Assembly: GCF_900115045.1 (NCBI RefSeq)
Contig: NZ_FOVC01000003.1
Coordinates: forward strand, 275,168-339,167
Direction: 5' to 3'
Source of the DNA: Izhakiella capsodis
GTDB taxonomy: Bacteria; Pseudomonadota; Gammaproteobacteria; Enterobacterales; Enterobacteriaceae
Length of the DNA: 64,000 nucleotides
In this document: in pieces, positions 63,949 through 64,000 of the stretch
Layout of the letters: every line of letters starts with the position of its first letter
Numbering within the stretch: position 1 is the stretch's first letter
Position numbers and translations under genes: made by a program
Notes under the pieces: model-generated
Seen by the model: the letters and a program-made list of their open reading frames with translations, nothing else
What the model was told of the DNA's origin: nothing
Databases searched by the model: none

Positions 63949-64000
63949 ATGCCTGGCAGTTCCCTACTCTCGCATGGGGAGACCCCACACTACCATCGGC
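63949..64000 (-). rRNA. rrf: 5S ribosomal RNA, partial
   Basis: The minus strand reads the 3' part of 5S rRNA: ATGCGAGAGTAGGGAACTGC followed by CAGGCAT. Only about 52 bases are inside the window; the rest of the rRNA operon lies to the right. An rrn operon beside metA matches rrnE in E. coli. Confidence 0.97.

Overview
The window comes from an enterobacterial chromosome, most likely Erwinia or a close relative. The flank from about 32 kb to the right end carries the gene order familiar from Escherichia coli and Erwinia (zur, dinF-lexA, dgkA/plsB, ubiA-ubiC, psiE, pgi, lysC, metH, iclR, aceB, metA, then a ribosomal RNA operon whose 5S gene is cut by the window end). Most of these proteins can be matched almost residue for residue to the E. 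coli ones. Species cannot be fixed from sequence reading alone. Several broken genes (metH, a D-serine-deaminase-like gene, a phage polymerase) suggest a genome undergoing gene loss.

Region 1, 1-15.5 kb, is a lambdoid-style prophage read mostly leftward. From the immunity region outward it holds cI and cro with three 434-like operators, a Q-type antiterminator with its terminator, a Nudix gene, a GH24 lysozyme, a tail-tip-lysozyme-like gene, a pinholin/SAR-endolysin/Rz-Rz1 lysis cassette, a GMC oxidoreductase cargo gene, and a contractile tail module (tail completion, sheath, tube, frameshifted assembly chaperone, tape measure, Dit-like/plug, hub, spike). No terminase, portal, capsid, O/P replication or integrase gene is visible. 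The element is therefore either a decayed prophage or a headless, tailocin-like remnant. The CI protein has alanine where the catalytic serine of self-cleaving repressors is expected.

Region 2, 15.5-32 kb, is the left-arm side of the same element and its cargo, read rightward. It contains four AT-rich paralogous genes for GH39-like glycoside hydrolases (three in tandem, one 2.7 kb further on with an added C-terminal domain). With them are a DUF2815-type phage gene, two unrecognised cargo genes, a wrecked family-A phage DNA polymerase, an ANR-type regulator and stretches of decayed DNA.

Region 3, 32-64 kb, is core chromosome. It holds the choline-to-glycine-betaine locus (betT divergent from betIBA), zinc homeostasis genes (zinT with a Zur box, zur), and the SOS pair lexA-dinF with two LexA boxes. 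Lipid genes dgkA and plsB, ubiquinone genes ubiCA, psiE and pgi follow, then lysC behind a lysine riboswitch and a PanS-like transporter. The metH gene is a pseudogene. The iclR-aceB interval lacks aceA and aceK and instead holds a PAS/LuxR-type regulator with a cytosine-permease-family transporter. Last come metA with a candidate MetJ site and the end of the rrn operon.
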